NCBI GenBank assembly: GCA_963704995.1
Contig: CAVPIM010000002.1
Coordinates: forward strand, 5,091-69,090
Source: RYN-230 sp963704995
GTDB lineage: Bacteria > Actinomycetota > Actinomycetes > Streptosporangiales > Streptosporangiaceae
Length of the DNA stretch: 64,000 nt
Direction of reading: 5' to 3'
The position numbers and the translations under genes were made by a program. Positions 42,886 through 51,150 of the stretch are shown here, piece after piece; positions within the stretch are counted from its first letter, which is position 1, and every line of letters begins with the position of its first letter. A model generated the notes under the pieces. That model saw only the letters and a list, made by a program, of their open reading frames with translations. It did not search any database and was not told the origin of the DNA.

Positions 42886-43158
42886 TCAGGGCAGGCGGAC
42901 GACGCTGACCGGGTCGGGGGCATAGGGGTCGCCCGCGTTGTCGATCAGCTCGATCTCGGCCCGGTCGGACATGATGTGGTACGAGCCGTCGGCCGCGTAC
43001 TCCCGGATGACGGTGACCGTGCCGTCCGCGTGCGTGTAGCGCTCCTCCGCCCAGCCGTCCCCCGCGTGCCTCTCCGCGTCCACGGCAGGCTCGTCCCGCC
43101 ACTCGAAGCGGTACGGCGCCAGCGGGAGCCTCAGCTCGTAGGGGTAGCGGCCAGGCAT
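42886..43158 (-). CDS. hypothetical 90-aa protein
   Basis: 90 aa from the ATG at 43158, after GGGAAGGAACCC; longer versions start in sequence unlike protein. It reads as a small beta-rich acidic protein (LAPYRFEWRDEPAVDAERH, YTHADGTVTVIREYAADGSY, RAEIELIDNAGDPYAP). Not recognised. It lies 83 bases behind the OFA transporter gene on the same strand and may be the last gene of the oxalate-type cluster. Confidence 0.6.
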   Translation of the reverse strand: MPGRYPYELRLPLAPYRFEWRDEPAVDAERHAGDGWAEERYTHADGTVTVIREYAADGSYHIMSDRAEIELIDNAGDPYAPDPVSVVRLP

Positions 43159-43241
43159 GCCGGGTTCCTTCCCAGGAGAGTGTGATCGCGGCGGGCCCGC
43201 GTACGGGCCCGCCGCGATCACGGTAGTGGCCGGGCCGGTGC

Positions 43242-44687
43242 TCAGGCGATGGCCGGCTTGGCCTTCTGCCCCTCGCTGTCGGCAGGCACGCTGACCGCCT
43301 GCTCCATCTGCGCCTTGCTAGGCGGCCTGCAGAGGAAGCCGACCGTCAGCGCGGCCAGCGCGCCGATCGCGGCGCCGAAGTAGAAGCCGAACACCCAGTG
43401 GAAGTGCGCGGTGCCGTACAGGGTGCCGGTCATGATCAGCGCCGCCCCGCCGCCGGCGAAGCTGCCGCCGAGCGCCTTGAAGGCGTAGATCGAGCCGTAG
43501 TTGATGGCGTTGTTGGTCTCGCCGTAGTAGTCGGCGACGAGCGCTGCCGTCATCGGGAAGTTGGCGCCGGACAGGCCGCCCGAGATGATCGCGAAGACGA
43601 CGAACAAGGGCTTGTTGTGCGCTGCGCCCGCGTAGTAGGTGGCCAGCTGGAAGACGACGTTGCCCGAATAGGCGTAGACCATGGTCCGCCGGCGCCCGAT
43701 GAATTCCGAGATGTATCCGTATACCGGCCGGGCCAAGCCATCAGACAGCGCGAACCCGGCGAAGCCGGCCACCGCCGCCACGCTGCCCAGGCCCATCGAC
43801 TTGGCGAACGGGTAGTAGTAGGCCACACCGAACAGGGAGCAGCCGATGAACAGGGCGTACTGGATCCCGATCCACTTGGCCTGCGGGGTGCGCCACATCT
43901 CGCCGAGGTTGTAGTGCCGCAGCGCGGGCGGGTTGCTGCGCAGGTCACGGGTGCTGTGCTTGTGCCAGTTGAGCGGCTCGATCTCCTTCGGCCACCAGTT
44001 CTTGGGCGGGTCCTTCATGAACCAGCCGGCGATGGCGATGCCAACGGTCATGATGAGCCCCTGCCACAGGATGTAGGTCTTGATCTGCGAAGGGGTCATG
44101 TTGATCGCGGCGCCGTTGATCCCGCCGATCACGATGATGAATGGGACGGCGCCGTAGGCCCAGCCGCCGTTCACGAACCCGGTCCGCCAGCCCTTCTTCT
44201 CCGGGTACCACTTGGCCACGATGTTGATGCAGCTGGAGTAGACCATGCCGGAGCCGATGCCGCCCAGGACGGCATACCCCAGGTAGGCCGTCCAGATCGA
44301 GTTGGACTCGGCCAGCAGCCCGTATCCCACGATTCCGCAGACGACGCCGCCGATGATCGTCGCCCACCGGACGTTGAGAATGCCCCGGTTGCGCAGGATT
44401 CCGGTGAAGATCTGCACGAACGACTCGAAGATGACGAAGAAGGAGAACGCCCAGAACGTCTCGGCGAGGCTCCAGTGATGCGCGGCCTGAAGGGACCCGG
44501 CCACGGTGCCCCAGGTGTACTCGAGCAGCCCGGCCAGGCACATGGCCAGCCAGGCCGCCATGATCGGGACCCAGCGGCCGTGGCCGAGGACGTCCCGGGG
44601 TGTCTCGCCGACCCGGAAAACCCGGCCGGTCGCGTTGGTTACTACCTCGTAGTTGGCTTGTCCGGTGGTTGCGCCCATGGGTCGCAC
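43242..44687 (-). CDS. OFA family MFS transporter (oxalate/formate antiporter type)
   Basis: 481 aa, about twelve helices. The GTG at 44687 is preceded by GAGAGG at correct spacing; the ATG at 44678 is an alternative. Family features: LLEYTWGTVAGSLQAAHHWS in helix 1, YAVLGGIGSGMVYSSCINIVAKWYPEKKG, and RPVYGYISEFIGRRRTMVYA. OFA proteins exchange small carboxylates such as oxalate and formate. Position behind the 2-oxoacid oxidoreductase genes on the same strand suggests that it imports the substrate of that enzyme. Confidence 0.85.
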   Translation of the reverse strand: MRPMGATTGQANYEVVTNATGRVFRVGETPRDVLGHGRWVPIMAAWLAMCLAGLLEYTWGTVAGSLQAAHHWSLAETFWAFSFFVIFESFVQIFTGILRNRGILNVRWATIIGGVVCGIVGYGLLAESNSIWTAYLGYAVLGGIGSGMVYSSCINIVAKWYPEKKGWRTGFVNGGWAYGAVPFIIVIGGINGAAINMTPSQIKTYILWQGLIMTVGIAIAGWFMKDPPKNWWPKEIEPLNWHKHSTRDLRSNPPALRHYNLGEMWRTPQAKWIGIQYALFIGCSLFGVAYYYPFAKSMGLGSVAAVAGFAGFALSDGLARPVYGYISEFIGRRRTMVYAYSGNVVFQLATYYAGAAHNKPLFVVFAIISGGLSGANFPMTAALVADYYGETNNAINYGSIYAFKALGGSFAGGGAALIMTGTLYGTAHFHWVFGFYFGAAIGALAALTVGFLCRPPSKAQMEQAVSVPADSEGQKAKPAIA

Positions 44688-45064
44688 CGATACCTCTCGC
44701 AGGAGACGCTGTTGGCTCGATTTCCGTCCCGGCGGGCGCCGGGACGGGCTGCTCGACGCGGACGCTGGGCTCCCGGGCTGCCCGTGTTACCGGAAGGCCC
44801 GTGACACGGAATGGGAGCGGCGCCGCGGAGGTTGGTATCGATCTCGGCTGGATTGGCTCCGGGTTGCCGCCCGGAGTCCAGGCCGGATTGAGGGCAGGGG
44901 CGTCGCGGGGGGTGTGTAAGCGGTCCGCGCGGCGCCCTTGGTCCCTGTGGCAGTGGCGGCCCGCGTGAGCCCCCGGATCGGCCAGATCCTCGTTGATCTG
45001 CCATGGCGCCTCCCAGGTGCGGGCCGCTGCCGCGCTGGGCCGCCAGAGCCCAGCGCCGCGGTCC
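44688..45064. other. intergenic region within the oxalate-type cluster
   Basis: 377 bases between the small gene at 45065 and the transporter. No supported gene. Probably holds a separate promoter for the transporter; no clear -10/-35 pair is visible. Confidence 0.4.
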
Positions 45065-45358
45065 CTAGGTCTCCAGCCCCAGTGCCCGGAACAGGGCGCT
45101 GCGTTGCGGGCCGCCGGCCGCGGCCGCATACAGCTCGTCCAGACCCCAGCCAGCCTCGTCCAGCAGCTCGGCGGCCTGGTCGAACAGCGGCGATCGCTGG
45201 CCGGCGGGCACTTTCTCGATGACCAGGTGGGTGACCACCTGCAGGACGGCAGCGCGGAGTTCCTCACGCCGCCCACCGGAGGGGCGGGCCACCCCCGGCA
45301 TTAAGGGAATGATCTTGGCGCCCGGGCCCGGGGTCAGCTGCCCGTTGGGGCCGCTCAT
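45065..45358 (-). CDS. hypothetical 97-aa protein of the oxidoreductase operon
   Basis: 97 aa, start overlapping the preceding stop (ATGA), so translated together with the upstream small gene. The first 30 residues are Gly/Pro-rich; the rest looks helical (RREELRAAVLQVVTHLVIEK, LFDQAAELLDEAGWGLDELY). No motif recognised. Its tight coupling to oxidoreductase genes suggests an assembly or regulatory role, unproven. Confidence 0.65.
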   Translation of the reverse strand: MSGPNGQLTPGPGAKIIPLMPGVARPSGGRREELRAAVLQVVTHLVIEKVPAGQRSPLFDQAAELLDEAGWGLDELYAAAAGGPQRSALFRALGLET

Positions 45359-45642
45359 GGCGGGCCCCCGGCCGGGCCGGGCCCGTCCAGCCCGGCCAGC
45401 TCAGCCCGGAGCCGCTCCACCTCACCCGGGCGGCTCAGGTCGATGACATCGACCCGGGAGAACGTCCGCCCGGCCGGGCCGCCGCCCGGCCGGGCGGACG
45501 GCTCGCGCTCGGCGAACACCTCGAACCGCGGGCTGGCCGCGTGCGGCCCGATGGACAGCACGTAGCTCAGCACCGCACGCCGGTCAGGGAGATAACGCTG
45601 CTGGTGACCGTGGTCAAAGCTGATCTGCCAGTGATCGGCCAT
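45355..45642 (-). CDS. hypothetical 95-aa protein of the oxidoreductase operon
   Basis: 95 aa, begins 15 bases after the beta-subunit stop with a GGAG ribosome binding site. It reads as a small alpha/beta protein (HWQISFDHGHQQRYLPDRRA, VLSYVLSIGPHAASPRFEVF, FSRVDVIDLSRPGEVERL). No Cys and no known motif. It overlaps the following small gene by four bases. Confidence 0.65.
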   Translation of the reverse strand: MADHWQISFDHGHQQRYLPDRRAVLSYVLSIGPHAASPRFEVFAEREPSARPGGGPAGRTFSRVDVIDLSRPGEVERLRAELAGLDGPGPAGGPP

Positions 45643-45657
45643 GGAGTTGCTCCGGTA

Positions 45658-46749
45658 CTAGGCGCCGACCCCCCGGTTCAGCGGCATCGAGTAGCTCTCT
45701 TCCTTCAGCCGGGCGTGCCGGGCCGGGTCCTCACCCTCGCGCAGCTCGGCGGGCACGTCCATGCCCATGTCCTGCCAGTTCAGGTTGGCGGCCCGCTGCA
45801 GGGCCGCGACGTGCTCGGGCAGCATGTGCCCGAACCGGCCCTGCATGGCCAGGTAGTCCACGACCGGGCGCTGCACCGGCGGGTGGAAGTAGTGGTACTT
45901 CCGCTCCTCCGGGTTGTACTCCCAGACCGGGAACAGCCCGGCCTCGACCACGCGGCGGCCCAGCTCGACCGTCATCGAGGTCTGGTAGACCCAGCCCTTC
46001 TGGCACGGCGTGAAGCAGTGCATGAACGCGGCGCCGTGGCGGTTCAGCCCCTTGCGGGTCTTGTTCATCAGGTCGACCGGGTACCCGACCGTGGTGGTGG
46101 CCACGTAGCAGTGCGGGTGCCCCTCGGCCATCATCTTGGCCAGGTTCTTGGGCGGCAGCTGCTTGCCCGCCGTGTTGGCCTTGCCGGTCGGCGTGAACGT
46201 GGTCAGCCCCGCGTACGGCGTGGTCGGCGAGACCTGGATGCCCGTGTTGGCGTAGCACTCGTTGTCGTAGCAGATGAACAGCGCGTCGTGGTCGCGGTAC
46301 AGCGCACCGGAGATCGAGCCGAGCCCGATGTCCGCGGCGCTGCCGTCGCCCGCCATCACGATGATGTTCGGGTACGGGCCGGGGTGGCGGCCCTTGCGGA
46401 TCATCGCCTCGTAGCCCGCGGCCATGCCCGAGGTGAACGAGCCGCCGCTGGCGATCGGGGTGTGCGCCCAGGGCACCGTGTAGGGGGTGCACAGGTAGGT
46501 GGAGTTGGCCACGTACATGCAGCCGGTCGGGCCGGCCATCACGGTGTCCTGGCCGGCCGCCTTGAGCACCCAGCGGTACTCGATGGCCGGCCCGCAGCCC
46601 GCGCAGGTCCGGTGCCCGGCCTGATAGGGGTCCTCGTCGGGCAGGTCGGGCAGGTAGTGGCGGTCGCGGCCTTCCTCATCGTCCATCGCGTCGCCGCGGC
46701 CGCCCTCGTCCAGCAAGGGCAGGTGCTGGCGGGTCACTTCATACGCCAT
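45658..46749 (-). CDS. 2-oxoacid:acceptor oxidoreductase beta subunit (TPP and 4Fe-4S), oxalate type predicted
   Basis: 363 aa TPP-binding subunit. HRTCAGCGPAIEYRW, GPTGCMYVANSTYL and a later CFTPCQKGW supply cysteines expected for the cluster near TPP. The diphosphate motif is MAGDGSAADIGLGS followed by ICYDNECYANTG (GDG-x(n)-N). In PFOR/OOR enzymes this subunit with alpha and gamma decarboxylates a 2-oxoacid and passes two electrons to iron-sulfur clusters. ATG after AGGAGCGTTCTG. It lies 31 bases behind the alpha gene and is followed by two small genes. Confidence 0.88.
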   Translation of the reverse strand: MAYEVTRQHLPLLDEGGRGDAMDDEEGRDRHYLPDLPDEDPYQAGHRTCAGCGPAIEYRWVLKAAGQDTVMAGPTGCMYVANSTYLCTPYTVPWAHTPIASGGSFTSGMAAGYEAMIRKGRHPGPYPNIIVMAGDGSAADIGLGSISGALYRDHDALFICYDNECYANTGIQVSPTTPYAGLTTFTPTGKANTAGKQLPPKNLAKMMAEGHPHCYVATTTVGYPVDLMNKTRKGLNRHGAAFMHCFTPCQKGWVYQTSMTVELGRRVVEAGLFPVWEYNPEERKYHYFHPPVQRPVVDYLAMQGRFGHMLPEHVAALQRAANLNWQDMGMDVPAELREGEDPARHARLKEESYSMPLNRGVGA

Positions 46750-46780
46750 CAGAACGCTCCTCGCGCGTCGCGGTTGATCA

Positions 46781-48064
46781 TCAGTCCTCGAATCCGACCC
46801 AGTGCGCGGCCTTCTCGACCTCGCCGCGGGTGACCGCCTGGGTCAGCTTGCCGGCCATCCACTCGAACTCGGCGGTGGGCACGGTCTCGCCGCCCAGGCC
46901 GGCCATGAACGAGGTCACCAGCGGCCGGTTCGCCGCGTGGTACAGCGCGGCGATCACGTCCGGGGCCAGGATGCCGCCGTAGGTGGGGCCGCCCAGGCCC
47001 AGGTTGGTCTCGACCACGCCCACGGCCTTGACCCCGCGCAGTGCGTGCCGCAGGTCGTCACTGGGGAACGGCCTGATCCACAGCAGCCGGGCCATGCCGA
47101 TCTTCACGCCCCGCTCGCGCAGCCGGTTGATCGCCGCCCGGCAGGTGACCGAGTGACCGCCCGAGATCACGATCGCGATCTCGGCGTCATCGAGCATGTA
47201 CTCCTCGACGAAGTGCGCGTAGTCACGGCCGAAGGCCCGGCCGAACTCGTCGGTCTTCTCCCGGATCACCGGGATCGCGTCCTCCATGGCCCGGGCCCGC
47301 TCCAGCTGCAGCGGCGGTCCCTGGGACGGGTGGATCTGCGGCCCGTGTGACACCGGGTGCCGCGGGTCGAGCGGGAACGGCAGCCGGTACGGCGGCAGGA
47401 ACGAGTCCACCTGCTGGGCGCTGGGCATTTCCACTTCACCGGAGATGTGCGAGACGAAGTAACCGTCCTGCACCACCATCTGCGGCAGCAGGACCCGCGG
47501 GTCCTCGCCGATGGCGTACGCGATGAGGGTCTTGTCGAAGACCTCCTGCGGGGTGGCGGCCCAGCCCATCAGCCAGCCCATGTCCCGGGTGCACAGCGCG
47601 TCGGTGTGTTCCGACCCGAAGTCACCCGGCGGGTCCAGGGTCCGGTCGGCGATCGTCATCTGGATCGGGATCCGGGCGCCGGAGATGATCGAGTACATCT
47701 CGTAGGCGTAGGTAACGCCCACCCCCGAGGACCCGGTGTAGGCGCGGGCCCCGCAGGATCCCGCGCCGAACGCGGCCGAGAGCTGCGAGTGCTCGCCATC
47801 CGCGGTTATGTACTCGGCGTCGAGGATTCCGTCCGCGATGAACTGGGCCAGGTTCATCATGATCGCGGTGTACGGCCGGATCGGGTACGCCGTGATCACA
47901 TCGACGTTGGCGTACAAGGCCGCGTACGCGGCGGCCGCGCAGCCGTTCAGCCGCTTGCGGGTGCCGGTCAGCTCGGCCAGCCGCTGCTCGCCGGCCGGGG
48001 TACGCAGGCCGGGCCCGTAGGCCGGCTGCTGGCCCCAGGCTCCCTCGACGTGCACCGTGGTCAT
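46781..48064 (-). CDS. 2-oxoacid:acceptor oxidoreductase alpha subunit, oxalate oxidoreductase type predicted
   Basis: 427 aa; ATG at 48064 overlaps the previous stop by four bases. It follows the PFOR alpha subunit: GCAAAAYAALYANVDVITAY, EYITADGEHSQLSAAFGAG, AYTGSSGVGVTYAYEMYSII, IADRTLDPPGDFGSEHTDAL and a C-terminal domain with VISGGHSVTCRAAINRLRER. The usual substrate motif YPITPS is YPIRPYT here. In the Moorella oxalate oxidoreductase an Arg at this position (Arg31, Thr in PFOR) helps to bind the second carboxylate of oxalate. So oxalate, or another dicarboxylate, is the predicted substrate. Confidence 0.87.
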   Translation of the reverse strand: MTTVHVEGAWGQQPAYGPGLRTPAGEQRLAELTGTRKRLNGCAAAAYAALYANVDVITAYPIRPYTAIMMNLAQFIADGILDAEYITADGEHSQLSAAFGAGSCGARAYTGSSGVGVTYAYEMYSIISGARIPIQMTIADRTLDPPGDFGSEHTDALCTRDMGWLMGWAATPQEVFDKTLIAYAIGEDPRVLLPQMVVQDGYFVSHISGEVEMPSAQQVDSFLPPYRLPFPLDPRHPVSHGPQIHPSQGPPLQLERARAMEDAIPVIREKTDEFGRAFGRDYAHFVEEYMLDDAEIAIVISGGHSVTCRAAINRLRERGVKIGMARLLWIRPFPSDDLRHALRGVKAVGVVETNLGLGGPTYGGILAPDVIAALYHAANRPLVTSFMAGLGGETVPTAEFEWMAGKLTQAVTRGEVEKAAHWVGFED

Positions 48065-50006
48065 GGCGCCACCTCGCCCTGGTCTTCGTTGCGGAGATTG
48101 CGGGGTTGGCCGCTGGGTGTCTGGCCGTTGGGCGGATGGCCGTTCGGTGAGGGCCCGCCCTGCGGCGCGGGCTGGCGCCGGGCCGCGTCGTACTCGGCGA
48201 TCGTGTCCTCGATCAGCTGCTTGGTGAACGCGGACTGCTCGGCGTGCGCACCGTCGTACGGGGCGAACGCGGTTTCCATCCGGGTCACGTCCTCGGGCCC
48301 GTCGAAGTCCATCTCGGGCACCTTCTCCAGGCAGCCGGTCGGGCACTCCTGCACGCAGACCAGGCAGCCCTTGCAGTACGTGGTGCGGATCGAGTAGTGG
48401 CCGTTCTCCCGCGCGTCGCGCAGCACGCTGACGTCCGGGCAGACGATGTAGCAGTTGTCGCAGCCGTTGCAGACCCCGCAGCTCATGCACCGGTCGGCCT
48501 CGGCGACCGCCTGTTCCTCGCTGTAGGCCAGGGTGACCTCGACCGTCTGGCTGGCGCGCCGCTCCGCCGCGGGGGAGAGCGGCGCCTCGATCCGCGGCGC
48601 GTGCCGGAAGTAGGCCGAGTTCAGGCCCTCGTACGGCATGATCGTCACGTCCGGCTCGGGGGTGAGGGCCTGCGCGGTGAGCAGCCGGTCGATGTCCCGG
48701 GCGGCCCGCTTGCCGTCGCCGAGCGCGTCCACCACCATCGACGGGCCGCGCATCACGTCCCCGCCGACCAGGATGTTGCCTTCCACCCGGCCGTGCTCGT
48801 CCGCGGTGATGGTCCCGCTGGCGTCGCTCAGGTGCCCCGGCAGCCACTCGAGCTGCTGGACCTGGCCGATGGCCACCAGGATCGTGTCGCAGATGACCTC
48901 GCGCTCAGTGCCCGGGACCAGTTCCGGGCGGACCGCGCCGTCGTCGCCGCGGGCCAGCCGTGCGTCGCAGAGCACGGCCCCGGTGACGTGCTCGTCCTGG
49001 GTGATGACGCGCACCAGCGAGGTGGCCGGCGAGAACAGCACGCCCTCCTCCCGGGCCTGCTCCAGATCCTCGGGGACGATCAGCAGCTCTTCTTCGCTCT
49101 CCAACGACACGATCGTGGCCGCGCCCCCGCCCAGCCGGATCGCCGACCGGGCCGCGTCCGAGGCAGTGTTGCCGCCGCCGATGACCAGCACCTCACGGCC
49201 AACCTGGACCGGGCGGCCCAGCCCGGTCTCGCGCAGGAACTCCAGCCCGCCGCCGACGCCGCGGGCCTGGATCCCCTCGACCGGCAGCCGCCGGCCCACG
49301 TCCTGGCCGAGGGCCAGGAACGCGGCGGGGTAGTTACGCAGCTCGTCCCAGCTGATGTCCTGGCCGGCCCGGGTGTTCGTGCGGATCTCGATGCCGCCCA
49401 GGGACAGCAGCTTGGCGATCTCGGCGTCGAGGATCTCCTCGGGCAGGTGCCAGTGCGGGATGCCGGCCCGGAGCATCCCGCCCGGCTTGTCCAGCGCCTC
49501 GAAGATCACGCTGCCGTAGCCGAGGCGGCGCAGATGATACGCGGCTGCGAGGCCGGCCCGGAGCCGACGATGGCGACCGTGGTCCCGTTGAGCGGCGGCA
49601 GCGTCTCCTTGACCGGCTCCTCGGGGAGGTTCAGCCCGTAGTCGCCGAGGAACCGCTCCACGCTGCGGATGCCGATCGGCTCGTCGTGCTCGGCCCGGTT
49701 GCAGGCCGTCTCGCAGGGGTGGTAGCAGACCCGGCCGGTCACCGACGGCATCGGGTTGTCTTCCATGATCGTGAGATAACCGTCGAGGTAGCGCTCGTGC
49801 TTCACGAAGTCCAGGTACTTCTGGATCTGCTCCCCGGTGGGGCAGGCGTTGTTGCACGGCGGGGTCTTGTCCTTATAGACCGGCCGGAAGAACCGGAAGT
49901 TGCCGGTGGGGAAGAGCCGCTGGCCTTCCTTCTCGGTCGGCGGCGGGGTCACGCCGGCGATGGGCAGCTGCAGATGCGGCGGGATCCGGGTGCCGCGGAC
50001 GGACAT
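48061..50006 (-). pseudogene. GltD-like FAD/NAD(P) oxidoreductase fused to a two-cluster ferredoxin domain, frameshifted
   Basis: One gene of about 649 codons split by a frame change near 49551. N terminus: GltD-type cysteines (PPCNNACPTGEQIQKYL, VCYHPCETACNRAEHDEP). Middle: FAD motif VAIVGSGPA, continued in the next frame as GLAAAYHLRRLGYG; NAD(P) motif VLVIGGGNTASDAARSA; NILVGGDVMRGPSMVVDALG. C terminus: CMSCGVCNGCDNCYIVCPD and YCKGCLVCVQECPTGCLEKV, a PorD-like 2[4Fe-4S] domain. The break equals loss of one GGCC from a GGCCGGCC run inside GSGPAGL. It would carry electrons from the oxidoreductase to NAD(P). Mutation or assembly error cannot be told apart here. Confidence 0.82.
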
Positions 50007-50049
50007 GGGGCCTCCTCGCGGGTGGCGCTACGGGGGTTCGCGGTTTGGG

Positions 50050-50778
50050 TCAGGAGGTAGTGGCGGACGTCGTGGCGGTGGGGGCCGGTGCGGCCGGGTC
50101 AGCGTTCCCGTTCGGGGACACGGCGTGGGCGAACTCGATCACCTGGTGGTGGGCCACGCCGCGGAACATCGCGTCGCGGTCGGCGACCTGCTCGGCCACC
50201 CCGTCCAGCGGCAGCACGCCGGTCGCGGCGGTCAGCGCGCCGATCAGCGGCGCGGCGATGCCCATCCCGATCGCGAGGCGTTCTTCCGCGCCCTCGGTGG
50301 ACATCCGGTCGTAGGCCAGCTCGCCCAGGTCGCGGACGAACATCCAGGGGCTGCCGCCCCGCTGGTCGGCCAGGCCGACCGCGTCCACGACGACGAACTT
50401 GGCCAGCTTGGCCTTCATCGAGTCGGGCAGGAACTTGAGCAGGTACTCGGGTTCGCGGGCGGAGTTGACGACCAGCACCCCGGTACCGTCCGGCGTGCCG
50501 CGGAGGAAGTTGACCGCCTTGACGATCGTCTCCTCGACGAGCACGACCCAGTCGGGCCGGGGATTCTCGTATACGAAGCGGTCCACGATGGGGGAGTCGC
50601 CGAACCGCGCGTACCTTCGGACCAGGCAGTTGGTGCGGTCCGGGTCGTCTACGTAGTCGCTGACGTTGTCGGCGTAGAAGCCGAGCGCCCGGGCCGCGGC
50701 GGCGATGCACGAGGAGACGTCCCGCGCCTCCTTGTCCATGATGATGCCGCGGGACCAGACCGTGAGCTCGTGATACAC
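50050..50778 (-). CDS. 2-oxoacid:acceptor oxidoreductase gamma subunit
   Basis: 242 aa from the GTG at 50778, which follows AAGGAG at 10 bases; an upstream ATG at 50811 is less likely. The chain matches the gamma domain of PFOR-type enzymes (YHELTVWSRGIIMDKEARDV, RTNCLVRRYARFGDSPIVDR, PDWVVLVEETIVKAVNFLRG, FVVVDAVGLADQRGG) with a Pro/Ala/Thr-rich C-terminal tail. It is the first gene of the cluster, 43 bases before the flavoprotein gene. Confidence 0.8.
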   Translation of the reverse strand: MYHELTVWSRGIIMDKEARDVSSCIAAAARALGFYADNVSDYVDDPDRTNCLVRRYARFGDSPIVDRFVYENPRPDWVVLVEETIVKAVNFLRGTPDGTGVLVVNSAREPEYLLKFLPDSMKAKLAKFVVVDAVGLADQRGGSPWMFVRDLGELAYDRMSTEGAEERLAIGMGIAAPLIGALTAATGVLPLDGVAEQVADRDAMFRGVAHHQVIEFAHAVSPNGNADPAAPAPTATTSATTS

Positions 50779-50797
50779 GACGCGCCACTCCTTAGCG

Positions 50798-50842
50798 AAC
50801 AGAGCTAACATTGTATACCGTCGTCAGGATACTGACATGGTC
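50798..50842 (-). promoter_or_regulatory. candidate promoter/operator of the oxidoreductase cluster
   Basis: On the minus strand GGTATACAATGTTAGC lies about 25-40 bases before the gamma-subunit start. It offers a -10-like TACAAT and a small palindrome GTATAC. The words TTG-T-ATAC and GCTAA also occur in the GntR operator candidate at 41745-41774 (TTGGATAC, GCTAA), hinting at shared control. Confidence 0.35.
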
Positions 50843-51150
50843 CGGCTTGGACCTGGACGCGTCAAGGGGTCGGGGCCGCCCATTTCGACAGCGTTGCCGG
50901 TGTGTTACGAGGTGAGCACCCGAGAGGGCCTGCCGGACTGAAAGTTTCGGGCTGCGGGGAGCGCGGCGGATCGGCCCGGTCCCGGCGTGACGTGGGGTGG
51001 CCCCGGTGACCGGACAATCCACGGTGGCGCCGTCCCGGGCGCGCCGGGACGAGCGCGCCAGACCCGGTGGCGGGCTCCGCTGCCATGCCCCATGATGGGT
51101 TGACTCCCGGTCCGGCAAGATCACGTCACACTGGCACGGCAAGGGGATAT

